Shown: positions 35,201 through 43,586 of the stretch, one piece after another | Layout: the number at the start of each line of letters is the position of its first letter | How positions within the stretch are numbered: position 1 is the stretch's first letter | Assembly (NCBI RefSeq): GCF_002368335.1 | Contig: NZ_AP018288.1 | Span: 1,171,247-1,235,246, forward strand | Direction: 5' to 3' | DNA from: Nostoc sp. NIES-4103 | Lineage (GTDB): Bacteria > Cyanobacteriota > Cyanobacteriia > Cyanobacteriales > Nostocaceae | Length of the DNA stretch: 64,000 nucleotides | Translations under genes and position numbers: made by a program | Notes under the pieces: model-generated | What the model was told of the DNA's origin: nothing | Databases searched by the model: none | The model's input: the letters and a program-made list of their open reading frames with translations, nothing else

Positions 35201-36224
35201 AACTTACGGGGAATCCCTAGCGCAAATCATGTGGATGGTAGGTGTGCGTCCGGTTCCCGATACCTTGGGAAGGGTGAACAAGTTAGAATTGATACCCTTA
35301 GAAGAGTTGGGTCGCCCTAGAATTGACGTGGTGATTAACTGTTCTGGTGTATTCCGCGACTTGTTCATCAACCAAATGAACCTGCTAGACCAAGCGGTGA
35401 AAATGGCGGCTGAGGCGGATGAACCGTTAGAAATGAACTTTGTCCGCAAACATGCTTTGCAGCAAGCCGAGGAAATGGGAATTAATCTGCGTCAAGCAGC
35501 AACTCGCGTTTTCTCTAACGCTTCCGGTTCCTATTCGTCAAATATCAACTTGGCGGTGGAAAACAGCACTTGGGAAAGCGAAGCCGAGTTGCAGGAAATG
35601 TATCTTAACCGGAAATCCTTCGCCTTCAATTCCGATAACCCAGGTATGATGGATGAGTCCCGGCAGATTTTTGAAAGCACTTTGAAAACTGCTGATGCAA
35701 CTTTCCAAAACTTGGATTCTTCCGAGATTAGCTTGACGGATGTTTCCCACTACTTCGACTCAGACCCCACCAAGCTTGTAGCAAGTCTGCGTGGTGATGG
35801 TAAAACACCAGCATCTTACATTGCAGACACCACCACAGCCAATGCACAAGTGCGGACATTATCAGAAACCGTCCGCTTAGATGCGCGTACCAAATTGTTA
35901 AATCCCAAATGGTACGAGGGGATGTTGTCTCACGGTTACGAAGGCGTGCGCGAACTCTCCAAACGGTTGGTAAATACAATGGGTTGGAGTGCGACAGCCG
36001 GCGCTGTGGATAACTGGATTTACGAGGATACTAACGAAACGTTCATCAAAGATGAAGCGATGCGGAATCGATTGATGAATCTCAATCCTCATTCTTTCCG
36101 CAAGGTTGTATCAACCTTGTTAGAAGTGAATGGTCGCGGTTATTGGGAAACTAGCGAAAGTAATTTAGAATTGCTGCGCGAGTTGTACCAAGAAGTTGAA
36201 GACCGGATTGAAGGGATAGAGTAG
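32238..36224 (+). CDS. chlH: Magnesium chelatase subunit H
   Basis: The porphyrin-binding catalytic subunit that inserts Mg2+ into protoporphyrin IX with the ChlI/ChlD motor. The 1328-residue length and conserved segments (GTHGSLEFMPGKQMGMSGECYP; GPGGDPIRNPDVLPTGKN; CVLWGTDNIKTYGESLAQ; FSNASGSYSSNINLAVENS) identify the full-length oxygenic-type ChlH rather than cobaltochelatase CobN. The gene stands alone between an STRR region and a clear terminator. chlI is 17 kb away, so the chelatase genes are not in one operon. Confidence 0.97.
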   Translation: MFTHVKSTIRHIAPDNLRGRNLIKVVYVVLESQYQSALSQAVRTINSNNPNLAIEISGYLIEELRDPENYDEFKRDMESANIFIASLIFIEDLAQKVVTAVEPHRDRLDVAVVFPSMPEVMRLNKMGTFSLAQLGQSKSAIAQFMRKRKEKSGAGFQDGMLKLLRTLPQVLKFLPMDKAQDARNFMLSFQYWLGGSPDNLENFLLMLADKYVFKGVEKQNVASVEYEAPVVYPDMGVWHPLAPSMFEDVREYLNWYTARKDISKDLKDPLAPCVGLVLQRTHLVTGDDAHYVAMVQELEALGARVLPVFAGGLDFSKPVDAYFYEPTTNTPLVDAVVSLTGFALVGGPARQDHPKAIESLKRLNRPYMVALPLVFQTTEEWMDSDLGLHPIQVALQIAIPELDGAIEPIILSGRDGATGKAIALQDRIEAVAQRALKWANLRRKPKLNKKVAITVFSFPPDKGNVGTAAYLDVFGSIYEVMKALKNNGYDLPELPESAAALMQEVIHDAQAQYSSPELNIAYKMSVPEYEALTPYSQRLEENWGPPPGHLNSDGQNLLIYGKQFGNVFIGVQPTFGYEGDPMRLLFSRSASPHHGFAAYYTYLEQVWQADAVLHFGTHGSLEFMPGKQMGMSGECYPDNLIGTIPNLYYYAANNPSEATIAKRRGYAETISYLTPPAENAGLYKGLKELSELIGSYQTLKDTGRGVPIVNTIMDKCRMVNLDKDIALPEIDAKDMTADERDNIVGSVYRKLMEIESRLLPCGLHVIGKPPSAEEAIATLVNIASLDRTEEEILSLPRIIANSLGRNIDEIYQNSDKGVLEDVQLLQDITLATREAVGALVKEQTDAEGRVSLVSRLNFFNMGKKEPWVEALHKAGYAKVDNAALKPLFEYLEFCLQQVCADNELGALLQGLEGEYILPGPGGDPIRNPDVLPTGKNIHALDPQSIPTTAAVQSAKIVVDRLLARNKAENGGQWPETIACVLWGTDNIKTYGESLAQIMWMVGVRPVPDTLGRVNKLELIPLEELGRPRIDVVINCSGVFRDLFINQMNLLDQAVKMAAEADEPLEMNFVRKHALQQAEEMGINLRQAATRVFSNASGSYSSNINLAVENSTWESEAELQEMYLNRKSFAFNSDNPGMMDESRQIFESTLKTADATFQNLDSSEISLTDVSHYFDSDPTKLVASLRGDGKTPASYIADTTTANAQVRTLSETVRLDARTKLLNPKWYEGMLSHGYEGVRELSKRLVNTMGWSATAGAVDNWIYEDTNETFIKDEAMRNRLMNLNPHSFRKVVSTLLEVNGRGYWETSESNLELLRELYQEVEDRIEGIE

Positions 36225-36253
36225 GTTATCACTGTTTAGAAAATTAAATAAAA

Positions 36254-36290
36254 ATGTAGAGACTTTATATTTAAAGTCTCTACATTTTTT
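36254..36290 (+). terminator. Rho-independent terminator after chlH
   Basis: Arms TGTAGAGACTTTA and TAAAGTCTCTACA pair perfectly around a 4-nt loop and are followed by TTTTTT, 30 nt after the chlH stop. Confidence 0.9.
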
Positions 36291-36508
36291 ATGTGTTGTT
36301 ACAGTTTTGAAGTCGCACTCCTGTAAACCTTAGATATCATGTTTTGATCCATTAACCCATTAACAGAAACTGCGGCTATGGTCGTTCTTACTGATTGTGA
36401 TATAAATCACAACTATTTAGCATCATATTGTGGTATAAATCACTACTACTCAGTTATTAACTGATTTCTATAACTAAATCTATATTTTAATACATTTAGG
36501 AAAAATAC

Positions 36509-37321
36509 ATGGCTGGCAATGATAGCATAGTTCTCGATAATATTATCAAGCAAAAAATAAATAAAAGTGACAATACATTACCTGATGATGAATTTTTTGA
36601 ACTATTTACATTTGAGCAAATTTTAAAAAAATATGACCTTTCATATGACGAGTTAAGTTATGGAAAAATAGGAGGAGGAGATGATGGAGGAATCGATGGA
36701 TTCTTCATTTTTATTAATAATGATTTTGTTAGTGAAGATATAGAATTAGACAATTTTAAGAAAAGTCCTTATATCCAATTATTTTTAATTCAATCAAAAC
36801 GCTCTGATTCTTTTTCTGAAAAAGCCATCGAGAAATGGCTTTCAACTACAATGAATATTTTTGATTTAGAAAAAAATATTGAACAAATACAAAACTATTA
36901 TAATTCTGATTTAATTAATAAAGTGATTTTTTTCCGTGAATTGTATCTCAATCTGGCATCACAACATCCTTCTATTGAAATAACATATGTATACGCAAGT
37001 AAAGGTGACGTATCAGCTATAAATCAAAAGGTACTGAATCAATCTGAAGTATTAAAACAAAATACTGGTAGATACTTTCCTGGAGCCAAGGTTAACGTTA
37101 ACTTTGTTGGCGCACGAGAACTAATTGATTCTTCTCGACTTGAAAAAAGCTATACCTTACAGTTAAAGTTCATTGAGAATGATATTTCTAGAGGTGAAGA
37201 TAATTATGTTATTCTAGCCTCTTTAAAAGATTATTATAATTTTGTGACTTACGATAATAAGGAACTACGCACATATATATTTGCTTTTAATGTTCGAGAT
37301 TATCACTGGACTTTAGACTAA
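36509..37321 (+). pseudogene. AIPR abortive-infection protein, 3'-truncated at an insertion sequence
   Basis: The 270-residue open frame matches from memory the N-terminal half of AIPR proteins: YGKIGGGDDGGIDGFFIFIN, LFLIQSKRSDSFSEKAIEKW, ITYVYASKGD, LKDYYNFVTYDNKELRTYIF and NVRDYHW. The full family is about 550-700 residues and normally continues past NVRDY with the AIPR core. Here the frame enters the inverted repeat of the transposon at 37310 and stops within it (TAA 37319-37321). I see no 3' half beyond the element. AIPR proteins are linked to phage abortive infection, so this defence gene is probably dead. Confidence 0.72.
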
Positions 37322-38823
37322 AACAGAGCGATCGGTAAATAATGGGGCTGCAAAAAGTGAAGGGATGCCTGTAAGAACAAGCACCCCAGTAACGGAAGAT
37401 GAAAGAAGCACTACCAACCTTCACGACTCCGTTATGGATGTTTTTGCACAATTGAGAGAATTTCGTCAAGCAGCATACCAATGTTTGTGTAGAGCAAAGG
37501 ATGCAACTTTTGAATTGATGGATGCAATATTGCTGACACGCAACGCTTACAGTTTGGCAGATTTATCAATGTGTCCGGTGTTTCGCCGTCAATGGCCAAG
37601 TATCTATGAAGCAATACAGGATACCAGACCGCAGCGCCATAAGTTAATGCGACTGTATATTAAAAACATCCCAAAACAAGAACGTATCATCCTAGCAGGA
37701 GACCATACAGTATGGTCAAGACCAGATGCTCCGACTCTGCGAGAAAGAACATACGAGCATTATACTACTGGTGGAAGAGGTGGTCGTCCCATTACCCTTG
37801 GATACGGATACAGTACCATAGCCTGGATACCCGAAACTGAAGGCAGTTGGGCATTACCACTAAGACATGAGCGAATAACAAGTTGGGAAAATCCCATAGA
37901 TAAAGCCGTTTGGCAGCTAAAACAAGTGTGTCAGGATTTACCATCTCGACCAATCACATTATGGGACATCGAATACGGATGTGCGCCTTTTGTGAATAAA
38001 ACTGCTGACATTAAGGCAGATAAACTGATGCGGTTGCGTTCTAATTTGTGCTTATGGGGAGAACCACCAAAATACTCAGGCAAGGGGAAACCACGAGTAC
38101 ACGGTGATAAGTTTAAACTTAATGATGACAGTACTTGGTCTGTTCCAGAACAAACTATTGAACTTGAAGATACCAAACTGGGTAGGGTAAGGATTCGCCT
38201 GTGGACGAAAAAGCATTTTCGTCTTTCCCCACACCATCCGATGTCAATTATACTAGTGGAAAGACTACAAAAGGATGGCTCACCACGAGTCAACAAACCA
38301 ATGTGGTTGGCTTTTGTGGGTGAGGAAATGCCATCTCTATGTAAGGTTTGGAAACTGTACCTGCGCCGTTTTGCAGTTGATCATTGGTATCGGTTTATTA
38401 AACAACGTTTGCATTGGACGCTACCAAAGCTTTCTACTCCCCAACAATGTGACCGATGGAGTGATCTGATGCCACTAATGACCTGGGAGTTATGGCTGGC
38501 TCGTGATATCGTTAGTGACAATCCCCTCCCCTGGCAAAAACAGATGTCTGTGCTTACTCCTGGACGGGTTGCACAAGCTATGCCTGGGATTTTGCTCAGG
38601 GTTTCTACTCCTGCCCAAGCGCCAAAACCACGAGGTAAATCTCCTGGCTGGAAGACCGGACAACACAGACAACGTAGAACTCGCTATCCTATCGTCAAAA
38701 AGCGTACTTCATCCTCACGTAAAGTACAGCCAAAAACCGCCTGATTTTTCATTTTTTGAAATTTTTACTTTGCTTCTTTTACACTCAGCTTAAGTGAGTC
38801 ATTTTGTGCTTTTAGTCTAAAGT
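37310..38823 (+). mobile_element. Insertion sequence, about 1.5 kb, DDE transposase
   Basis: Terminal inverted repeats of 14 bp are perfect: ACTTTAGACTAAAA (37310-37323) and TTTTAGTCTAAAGT (38810-38823). They bracket a single transposase gene. No target-site duplication is visible in the flanks, in line with a deletion next to the element. The IS family was not determined. Confidence 0.85.
37365..38744 (+). CDS. Transposase (DDE superfamily)
   Basis: A 459-residue intact transposase. Candidate catalytic acids are in ILAGDHTVWSRPDAPTLRER (about 101-120), ITLWDIEYGCAPF and RRFAVDHWYRFIKQRLHW (about 335-352), with the RNase-H-like spacing of IS701-type enzymes. The C-terminal 60 residues are basic and Pro-rich. 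The frame has no interruption, so the element may still be active. It resembles large transposases often found in cyanobacterial genomes. Confidence 0.8.
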   Translation: MPVRTSTPVTEDERSTTNLHDSVMDVFAQLREFRQAAYQCLCRAKDATFELMDAILLTRNAYSLADLSMCPVFRRQWPSIYEAIQDTRPQRHKLMRLYIKNIPKQERIILAGDHTVWSRPDAPTLRERTYEHYTTGGRGGRPITLGYGYSTIAWIPETEGSWALPLRHERITSWENPIDKAVWQLKQVCQDLPSRPITLWDIEYGCAPFVNKTADIKADKLMRLRSNLCLWGEPPKYSGKGKPRVHGDKFKLNDDSTWSVPEQTIELEDTKLGRVRIRLWTKKHFRLSPHHPMSIILVERLQKDGSPRVNKPMWLAFVGEEMPSLCKVWKLYLRRFAVDHWYRFIKQRLHWTLPKLSTPQQCDRWSDLMPLMTWELWLARDIVSDNPLPWQKQMSVLTPGRVAQAMPGILLRVSTPAQAPKPRGKSPGWKTGQHRQRRTRYPIVKKRTSSSRKVQPKTA

Positions 38824-38908
38824 ACAGTTTCAAGTATTCTGCGATCGCTTGATGAGTTTGACATCATCAAATATATTTCCAAAGAGCTATGTCTGACGAG
38901 CAAAAAAG

Positions 38909-39352
38909 TTAAGCTATTAATTGATTTAAAACTAACACTGTTAACCCCGGTAGCGATGGCAAACGTGCATCATTAGTTAAGAAAAATGATGCACCCGCAT
39001 GAATAGCAGTAGCAATCTGAATAGCATCTGGGGTTCTCAAGTTGTAATCTGCTCTTAATTGTGCAGCAGTTTCAGCGATGTCTGGAAAAACTTCCATAGT
39101 CGTTAAACCTTGCGAATTGAACAAAATATCACGATATTGTTGCGCTAATCCTGTGTTTCGTTGCCGCAAAGGATAGACTAATACTTCTGATACAGTTATA
39201 ACTGATGTTACAACACTAAACTCACCACGAAACATTGCTTCAAAGAAAGCATCTGTAATATCCAAATAATGAGGATTTTCTTCTATAAAGTAAATCAGTG
39301 GTGCGGTATCCAATCCCACAACTTGAGATTGTAGCGGGACTAACCATTCCAT
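38909..39352 (-). CDS. vapC: VapC-type PIN-domain ribonuclease toxin
   Basis: A 147-residue PIN-domain protein. The first acidic residue is in VGLDTAPLIYFIEENPHYLD, the middle Glu in TVSEVLVYPLRQ, and the C-terminal acidic pair in LRTPDAIQIATAIHAGASFFLTNDARL, so the full set of metal-binding residues is present. The start overlaps the last 13 nt of the upstream antitoxin gene, a standard VapBC layout. Likely cleaves tRNA or other RNA when free. Confidence 0.88.
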   Translation of the reverse strand: MEWLVPLQSQVVGLDTAPLIYFIEENPHYLDITDAFFEAMFRGEFSVVTSVITVSEVLVYPLRQRNTGLAQQYRDILFNSQGLTTMEVFPDIAETAAQLRADYNLRTPDAIQIATAIHAGASFFLTNDARLPSLPGLTVLVLNQLIA

Positions 39353-39561
39353 GAATCACGTTCCTCATTGACATATTCTTGAGCATCAATACCATTCCAA
39401 ATTTCTTTACCCAACCCACGCAATTCCATAATGCTACGTTTTGGCTTAGATTTGATTGTCATTTGTTGACGAATTAATCTTGATAAGTCTTCAATTAAGC
39501 GTATTTGTTCTTCAGGTGTGAGACTTTGAGCTTGATGTAATACTTCTTGATAACTAGACAT
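39340..39561 (-). CDS. VapB-type antitoxin partner
   Basis: A 73-residue antitoxin: SYQEVLHQAQSLTPEEQIRLIEDLSRLIRQ forms N-terminal helices like those of DUF2281-type antitoxins, followed by a tail (RSIMELRGLGKEIWNGIDAQ) predicted to occlude the PIN active site. It overlaps vapC by 13 nt. The short upstream gap (39562-39736) holds the likely promoter and no gene. Confidence 0.8.
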   Translation of the reverse strand: MSSYQEVLHQAQSLTPEEQIRLIEDLSRLIRQQMTIKSKPKRSIMELRGLGKEIWNGIDAQEYVNEERDSWNG

Positions 39562-39736
39562 AAGATTTATAATTTTAATTTTCTGCTTCTAAATCTAATA
39601 TATACAGAAAGGTCTGGTTTGACACTCATACAAACTCCCATTCTCCAGTAGGCTTAATCTCAAGATTAATTTCATAGTCTAACGACAAGCTACTGTGCGT
39701 CTACGCTATTTAGGCATCAAAGCATAAAATCAAAGC

Positions 39737-39955
39737 ATGACCATTGATAAAACGAATATGCTAAAAACGCTTTGGGCTACTGTTCGCCAAGGAAAAATAG
39801 AACTGCTGGAGTCTGCGGAATTACCGGAAGGAACAAGGGTGTTAGTAACGCTGCTTCCTGATGATGAAACTGAATTTTGGCTTCAAGTTAGTCAAACATC
39901 ATTAGACGCAGTTTGGGATAACGCAGAGGATGATGTCTATGCCCAACTACTTTAA
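39737..39955 (+). CDS. Orphan antitoxin-like protein
   Basis: A 72-residue protein with KTLWATVRQGKIELLESAEL and PEGTRVLVTLLPDDE, a beta-rich pattern typical of small cyanobacterial antitoxins, and an acidic tail (WDNAEDDVYAQLL). An ATG within its last codons opens the start of a MazF/PemK toxin frame that stops after ten residues (next entry), so it has lost its toxin. Confidence 0.7.
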   Translation: MTIDKTNMLKTLWATVRQGKIELLESAELPEGTRVLVTLLPDDETEFWLQVSQTSLDAVWDNAEDDVYAQLL

Positions 39956-40050
39956 AAATGACATTATTTAACCTAAAGGTTATCAAGCCAAAGCCTATCA
40001 AGTAAAACAAGTCCGTGCAGTAATTCTCAAGTATCAGCTAGGAGGTTAAG
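39939..40050 (+). pseudogene. MazF/PemK toxin remnant
   Basis: The frame begins MPNYFKNDII, the usual opening of cyanobacterial MazF/PemK toxins, but stops at TAA 39969-39971. Reading on in the same frame gives PKGYQAKAYQVKQVRAVILK, whose end resembles the conserved KVRPAVVV strand with a large deletion in front. It overlaps the antitoxin by 17 nt. Only about 37 codons remain of an expected 110. Confidence 0.65.
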
Positions 40051-40263
40051 ATGACGCTTCATTATGAAATAATTCTCTACTGGAGTGAAGAAGACCAAGC
40101 ATTTATCGCCGAAGTTCCAGAATTACCTGGGTGTGCTGCTGATGGTGAAACTTATATTGAAGCATTACAAAATGTAGAAATAATTATGCAGGAGTGGATT
40201 GAAACTGCTCAAGACAATGGTCGTTCAATTCTTCAACCAAGACGGCGCTTGATGTCTGCCTAA
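40051..40263 (+). CDS. hicB: Solo HicB-family protein
   Basis: A 70-residue HicB: LHYEIILYWSEEDQAFIAEV, then PELPGCAADGETYIEALQNV and a C-terminal helix with IIMQEWIETAQDNGRSI. The ribosome site AGGAGG lies 6 nt before the ATG. No hicA lies within several hundred nt on either side, so this is an orphan; such genes can still repress or neutralise a distant HicA. Confidence 0.82.
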   Translation: MTLHYEIILYWSEEDQAFIAEVPELPGCAADGETYIEALQNVEIIMQEWIETAQDNGRSILQPRRRLMSA

Positions 40264-40430
40264 TTAATCATAATACAAAGTGTGTAGATGCAAAGCTATG
40301 AAGCTACGCGTCTTTGCCTACTGTGCAATCATAGGATACGCGATCGCACTTTGGTTAGGTGCGGAATGCAGCGTGAGTTATAGATTGCAGTTTTCATTTC
40401 ATCCAATAGTAGCCTGACAGTCAACAGTCA

Positions 40431-41216
40431 TCAGTCAACAGTTATCTGTGTACCAATTGATGGACGGTTAAATGCTTCCCAGGCATTGCCACCACGCAGG
40501 AAAACTTCCATCCAGCGGGTATCTTTGCCTTGTGCATCAGTCCAACCACTGCTACCAGGTGCAAAAGCTAACTGTCCAGATTCAACAGCAAAGCTACCAT
40601 CGCTTTTTATCGCTTCGTGTTGCTTTTCAGCAATTTGCAAACGTACAACTTGTTCTTCATGGGCCTTTGTAGCCTCATGTTTAATCGTGGTTTTCAAGTT
40701 GCCGTAACCGTCAATATAAGCAATACAGTTGGGTGGTACGTCGGGTATCTCAGAAGGTGATATTTTATCATCTAGAGCATCCGCTTGACCTAATGCGATC
40801 GCACCCGCTGCCTCTGGAAACAAATCACGAGAACGAAACTGTGAACCTTCTGCCGCAACCGCAGCCCAACGCAACTCCACAGCCAGATCCCGCACAAACG
40901 AGAAAGCATAACCTGCATTCACACCGATAACCCGCACACCCGTTGGTAGGCGTGCATAAGCCAAACGTTCACCTGCATTATCAGCACGCGCCTGTTCATC
41001 ATCTTTGCGAGGCGCGACGTTGTGGTAAATAATTGTTCCGGCGGGGGCTTTATTCAAGCCCAACTGGGCGATACAAAAACCTGCCGCTAAGGTTGCAAAG
41101 GGTGGTACAGGTGTGAGTATCGGTTCAGCATCTGGTAGATAAAGTTTCAACTGCTGCACTACTTCTGCAAAGGCGAGGTCGCCAAAGCCGTAATCAGCAA
41201 TGATGTGAACTAGCAT
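40431..41216 (-). CDS. SAM hydroxide adenosyltransferase (DUF62/SAM chlorinase family)
   Basis: A 261-residue enzyme of the duf62 family, which hydrolyses S-adenosylmethionine to adenosine and methionine using activated water. Visible: VHIIADYGFGDLAFAEVVQQ, the middle VNAGYAFSFVRDLA, and the C-terminal beta-barrel with CIAYIDGYGNLKTTI. The residues I can see fit the hydroxide-transferase type; no chlorinase-type loop was recognised. STRR-like TCAACAG units lie just past the stop (40419-40441). It stands alone. Confidence 0.78.
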   Translation of the reverse strand: MLVHIIADYGFGDLAFAEVVQQLKLYLPDAEPILTPVPPFATLAAGFCIAQLGLNKAPAGTIIYHNVAPRKDDEQARADNAGERLAYARLPTGVRVIGVNAGYAFSFVRDLAVELRWAAVAAEGSQFRSRDLFPEAAGAIALGQADALDDKISPSEIPDVPPNCIAYIDGYGNLKTTIKHEATKAHEEQVVRLQIAEKQHEAIKSDGSFAVESGQLAFAPGSSGWTDAQGKDTRWMEVFLRGGNAWEAFNRPSIGTQITVD

Positions 41217-41463
41217 AAAGTTTTGTCTCCTTTATTCACGAACCTTGTTAGCGATCGCAACAACTTAAAAATTAATCAGTTCAGGATTCCCCAATTCTGA
41301 GTTTAAAAGTAATTAATTTAACAACAGATATTTTTTGAATAATTCCAAGTTAATAGTTACTGTGCGTTATATGCATGTATCAAATGACATAAAGTCTTTT
41401 ATCTGTCCTATGCTTTATTGCTCCAGACGTTATGAATTGCGAACGTCCTAATCTTTCTGTATT
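41217..41463. other. Spacer without a recognisable gene
   Basis: AT-rich sequence upstream of the DUF62 gene; it must contain that gene's promoter. The rest of the 640-nt gap is a MITE-like element (next entry) and about 236 nt of AT-rich leader to the oxidoreductase. Confidence 0.45.
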
Positions 41464-41619
41464 AACGTGAGTTCGATGAACCTCTCCCCAACCCCTCTCC
41501 GAAGCGGAGAGGGGCAGAAATATTCCCCGTTCTCAACGAAAAAATTAAGGTTTCAAAGCCTCTCTCCCTGTGGGGGAGAGGTTTGGAGAGGGGTTTTTTA
41601 TATCCGTCGAACTCACGTT
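41464..41619. repeat. MITE-like palindromic element with AACGTGAGTTCGA termini
   Basis: Perfect 13-bp terminal inverted repeats AACGTGAGTTCGA (41464-41476) and TCGAACTCACGTT (41607-41619) enclose inner palindromes CCCCTCTCCGAAGCGGAGAGG and CTCTCCCTGTGGGGGAGAG. No coding capacity, so mobilised in trans if at all. Confidence 0.85.
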
Positions 41620-41855
41620 GTATTAATTTTGGCAATGAGCAAACCCTTATGAAATTCTTTGTCTATTTTTTTGTGGTTCATTAATTTAGCTGTAAAAATA
41701 AAGTAAATATACTTTAGATTTAGTTTTAAATTTAACTTTATATTTCCTAAGTAAGATTATTGTTTCTCTCAACAGCTGGATGGAACACTTGCAAAACTTG
41801 ATCACCGTAAAAGAGTGATTTTCTGAAAACAAGTTCTTCATCAAGAGGTCTAAAA

Positions 41856-42977
41856 ATGACAGCTACAAACGGAAAGCACAAAATTCGTTACGCCGTTGTT
41901 GGTTTAGGTTGGTTTGCTCAACAAGCCGCCTTACCTGCATTTACTCATGCCGAAAACTCTCAATTAGTTGCTTTAGTTTCAGATGACCCTACTAAACTTG
42001 AAGAACTTAGCAAAAAGTACGGTATCGAGCGTACTTACTCCTATGACGAGTACGAGGACTGTCTGACAAGCGGTGAGGTTGATGCAGTTTATATTGCACT
42101 GCCTAATCATCTGCACCGTGATTATACTGTGCGTGCAGCTAATCAGGCAATTCACGTACTGTGTGAAAAGCCAATGGCTGTAACTGAACAAGAATGTGAG
42201 GACATGATTAAAGCCGCCAATGACAACGGCGTGAAATTGATGATTGCTTACCGCTTACACTTAGAACCAGCCAACTTACAAGCGATCGAGATTATACGTT
42301 CAGGGCAAATTGGTGAACCGCGCATCTTTAACTCGGTTTTCACTCAACAAGTAGAGCAGGGTAACATTCGTTTACGAGATGTTACAGGTGGTGGCACGCT
42401 TTATGATATCGGCATCTATTGCATTAACGCTGCACGTTATCTATTTCAAGATGAACCAATTGAAGTTTTTGCCATAGCTGCTAATAAGGGAGAACAACGC
42501 TTCAGCGAAGTAGAAGAAATGGCCAGCGTCATCTTGCGTTTTCCCAATGAGCGAGTAGCAACCTTTACCTGTAGCTTTGGCGCAGCAAGTGTTTCGACTT
42601 ATCAAATTGTAGGTACCAAAGGCGACTTGCGAGTAGATCCTGCCTATCCATGGCAGGGAGAACTCAAGCATTATCTGACAATTAATGGTGAAACCCAAGA
42701 GCGCACTTTTGCAGATCACGATCAGCTAGCAGCCGAATTTGTCTACTTTTCAGACTGTATTCTACAAGATAAAGACCCAGAGCCATCGGGGATAGAAGGT
42801 TTAAACGATGTTCGCATCATTCAGGCGCTTTATGATTCAATTCAAACTGGTCAACCTGTACAAGTACAGACTATTCAACGCCCTCAACAAGCCACATCAG
42901 CTCAAACCATTGAACGTCCCCCTCTTGAGGAGAAGCCAGAACTAATTCATGCGGCTGAACCTTCTGCTAAGTCGTAA
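41856..42977 (+). CDS. Gfo/Idh/MocA-family NAD(P)-dependent oxidoreductase
   Basis: A 373-residue dehydrogenase. The Rossmann fingerprint YAVVGLGWFAQQAALPAF is near residues 12-29, the EKP motif is in HVLCEKPMAVTEQE (about 103-116), and GGGTLYDIGIYCINAARYLF gives the conserved Gly-rich and catalytic-His-like region typical of glucose-fructose oxidoreductases. The last 40 residues are Pro/Gln-rich. Family members oxidise sugars or cyclitols; the substrate is not predictable. Confidence 0.88.
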   Translation: MTATNGKHKIRYAVVGLGWFAQQAALPAFTHAENSQLVALVSDDPTKLEELSKKYGIERTYSYDEYEDCLTSGEVDAVYIALPNHLHRDYTVRAANQAIHVLCEKPMAVTEQECEDMIKAANDNGVKLMIAYRLHLEPANLQAIEIIRSGQIGEPRIFNSVFTQQVEQGNIRLRDVTGGGTLYDIGIYCINAARYLFQDEPIEVFAIAANKGEQRFSEVEEMASVILRFPNERVATFTCSFGAASVSTYQIVGTKGDLRVDPAYPWQGELKHYLTINGETQERTFADHDQLAAEFVYFSDCILQDKDPEPSGIEGLNDVRIIQALYDSIQTGQPVQVQTIQRPQQATSAQTIERPPLEEKPELIHAAEPSAKS

Positions 42978-43050
42978 TACTAAAAAAGCTCCTCTCCCAA
43001 GGGTGGGAGAGGAATTTAGAATCAGGTTAAGGGTTTATGCAAGAAGTCTA

Positions 43051-43359
43051 TTAATTTTTTTTGATTTCACGAGCCATCTTGAGGTAATAGTCCATTTTGG
43101 CTTCAGGACGACGGCGTTTAGTCGTGGGAGTTTCAGCTATATTATCCTGCTTAGTTTCAGCAATCTCTTGAGGCGAAATTCGTTTTATACTTTGCGCCTC
43201 ATCAGATTCTAAGAAACTAGTAGAACTGTTGTATCCGAAGATGTTAACGAAAAAGCCAAAGATATTTCTGATAAAATTCGCTAAGATTTTCAAAAATATA
43301 GTTAAAAAGCCTTCAATACGAATGAAAAAGTTGCGAATAAATTGAGGAAGACGAACCAT
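43051..43359 (-). CDS. Small amphipathic-membrane protein, unknown
   Basis: A 102-residue protein starting MVRLPQFIRNFFIRIEGFLT, then LKILANFIRNIFGFFVNIFG, an amphipathic/hydrophobic region of about 40 residues rich in Phe and Ile, followed by a polar basic tail (PTTKRRRPEAKMDYYLKMAR). ATG 43359 is chosen because GGAGG lies 7 nt upstream; a second ATG is at 43371. It resembles small proteins seen in Nostocales but no function is known. Membrane-surface association is inferred. Confidence 0.6.
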   Translation of the reverse strand: MVRLPQFIRNFFIRIEGFLTIFLKILANFIRNIFGFFVNIFGYNSSTSFLESDEAQSIKRISPQEIAETKQDNIAETPTTKRRRPEAKMDYYLKMAREIKKN

Positions 43360-43586
43360 AGCGACCTCCATGAATACCTATTAATATTGTGTTCTAATTT
43401 CACAATCCTAGGTTAAGCACTTAAAGATTCTCTATGAACATAGAATATAAAATTTATGATACTTATTGAATAATTATTCAGATCAACTGAGGTACAGAGT
43501 AATTGTAGAAGCAATTACTGAATTGCTTCTACGGTTTTGCTATCAATGCAATAAGGCATTGCTTTTTCTAGCTGAACAGAGAAGTC

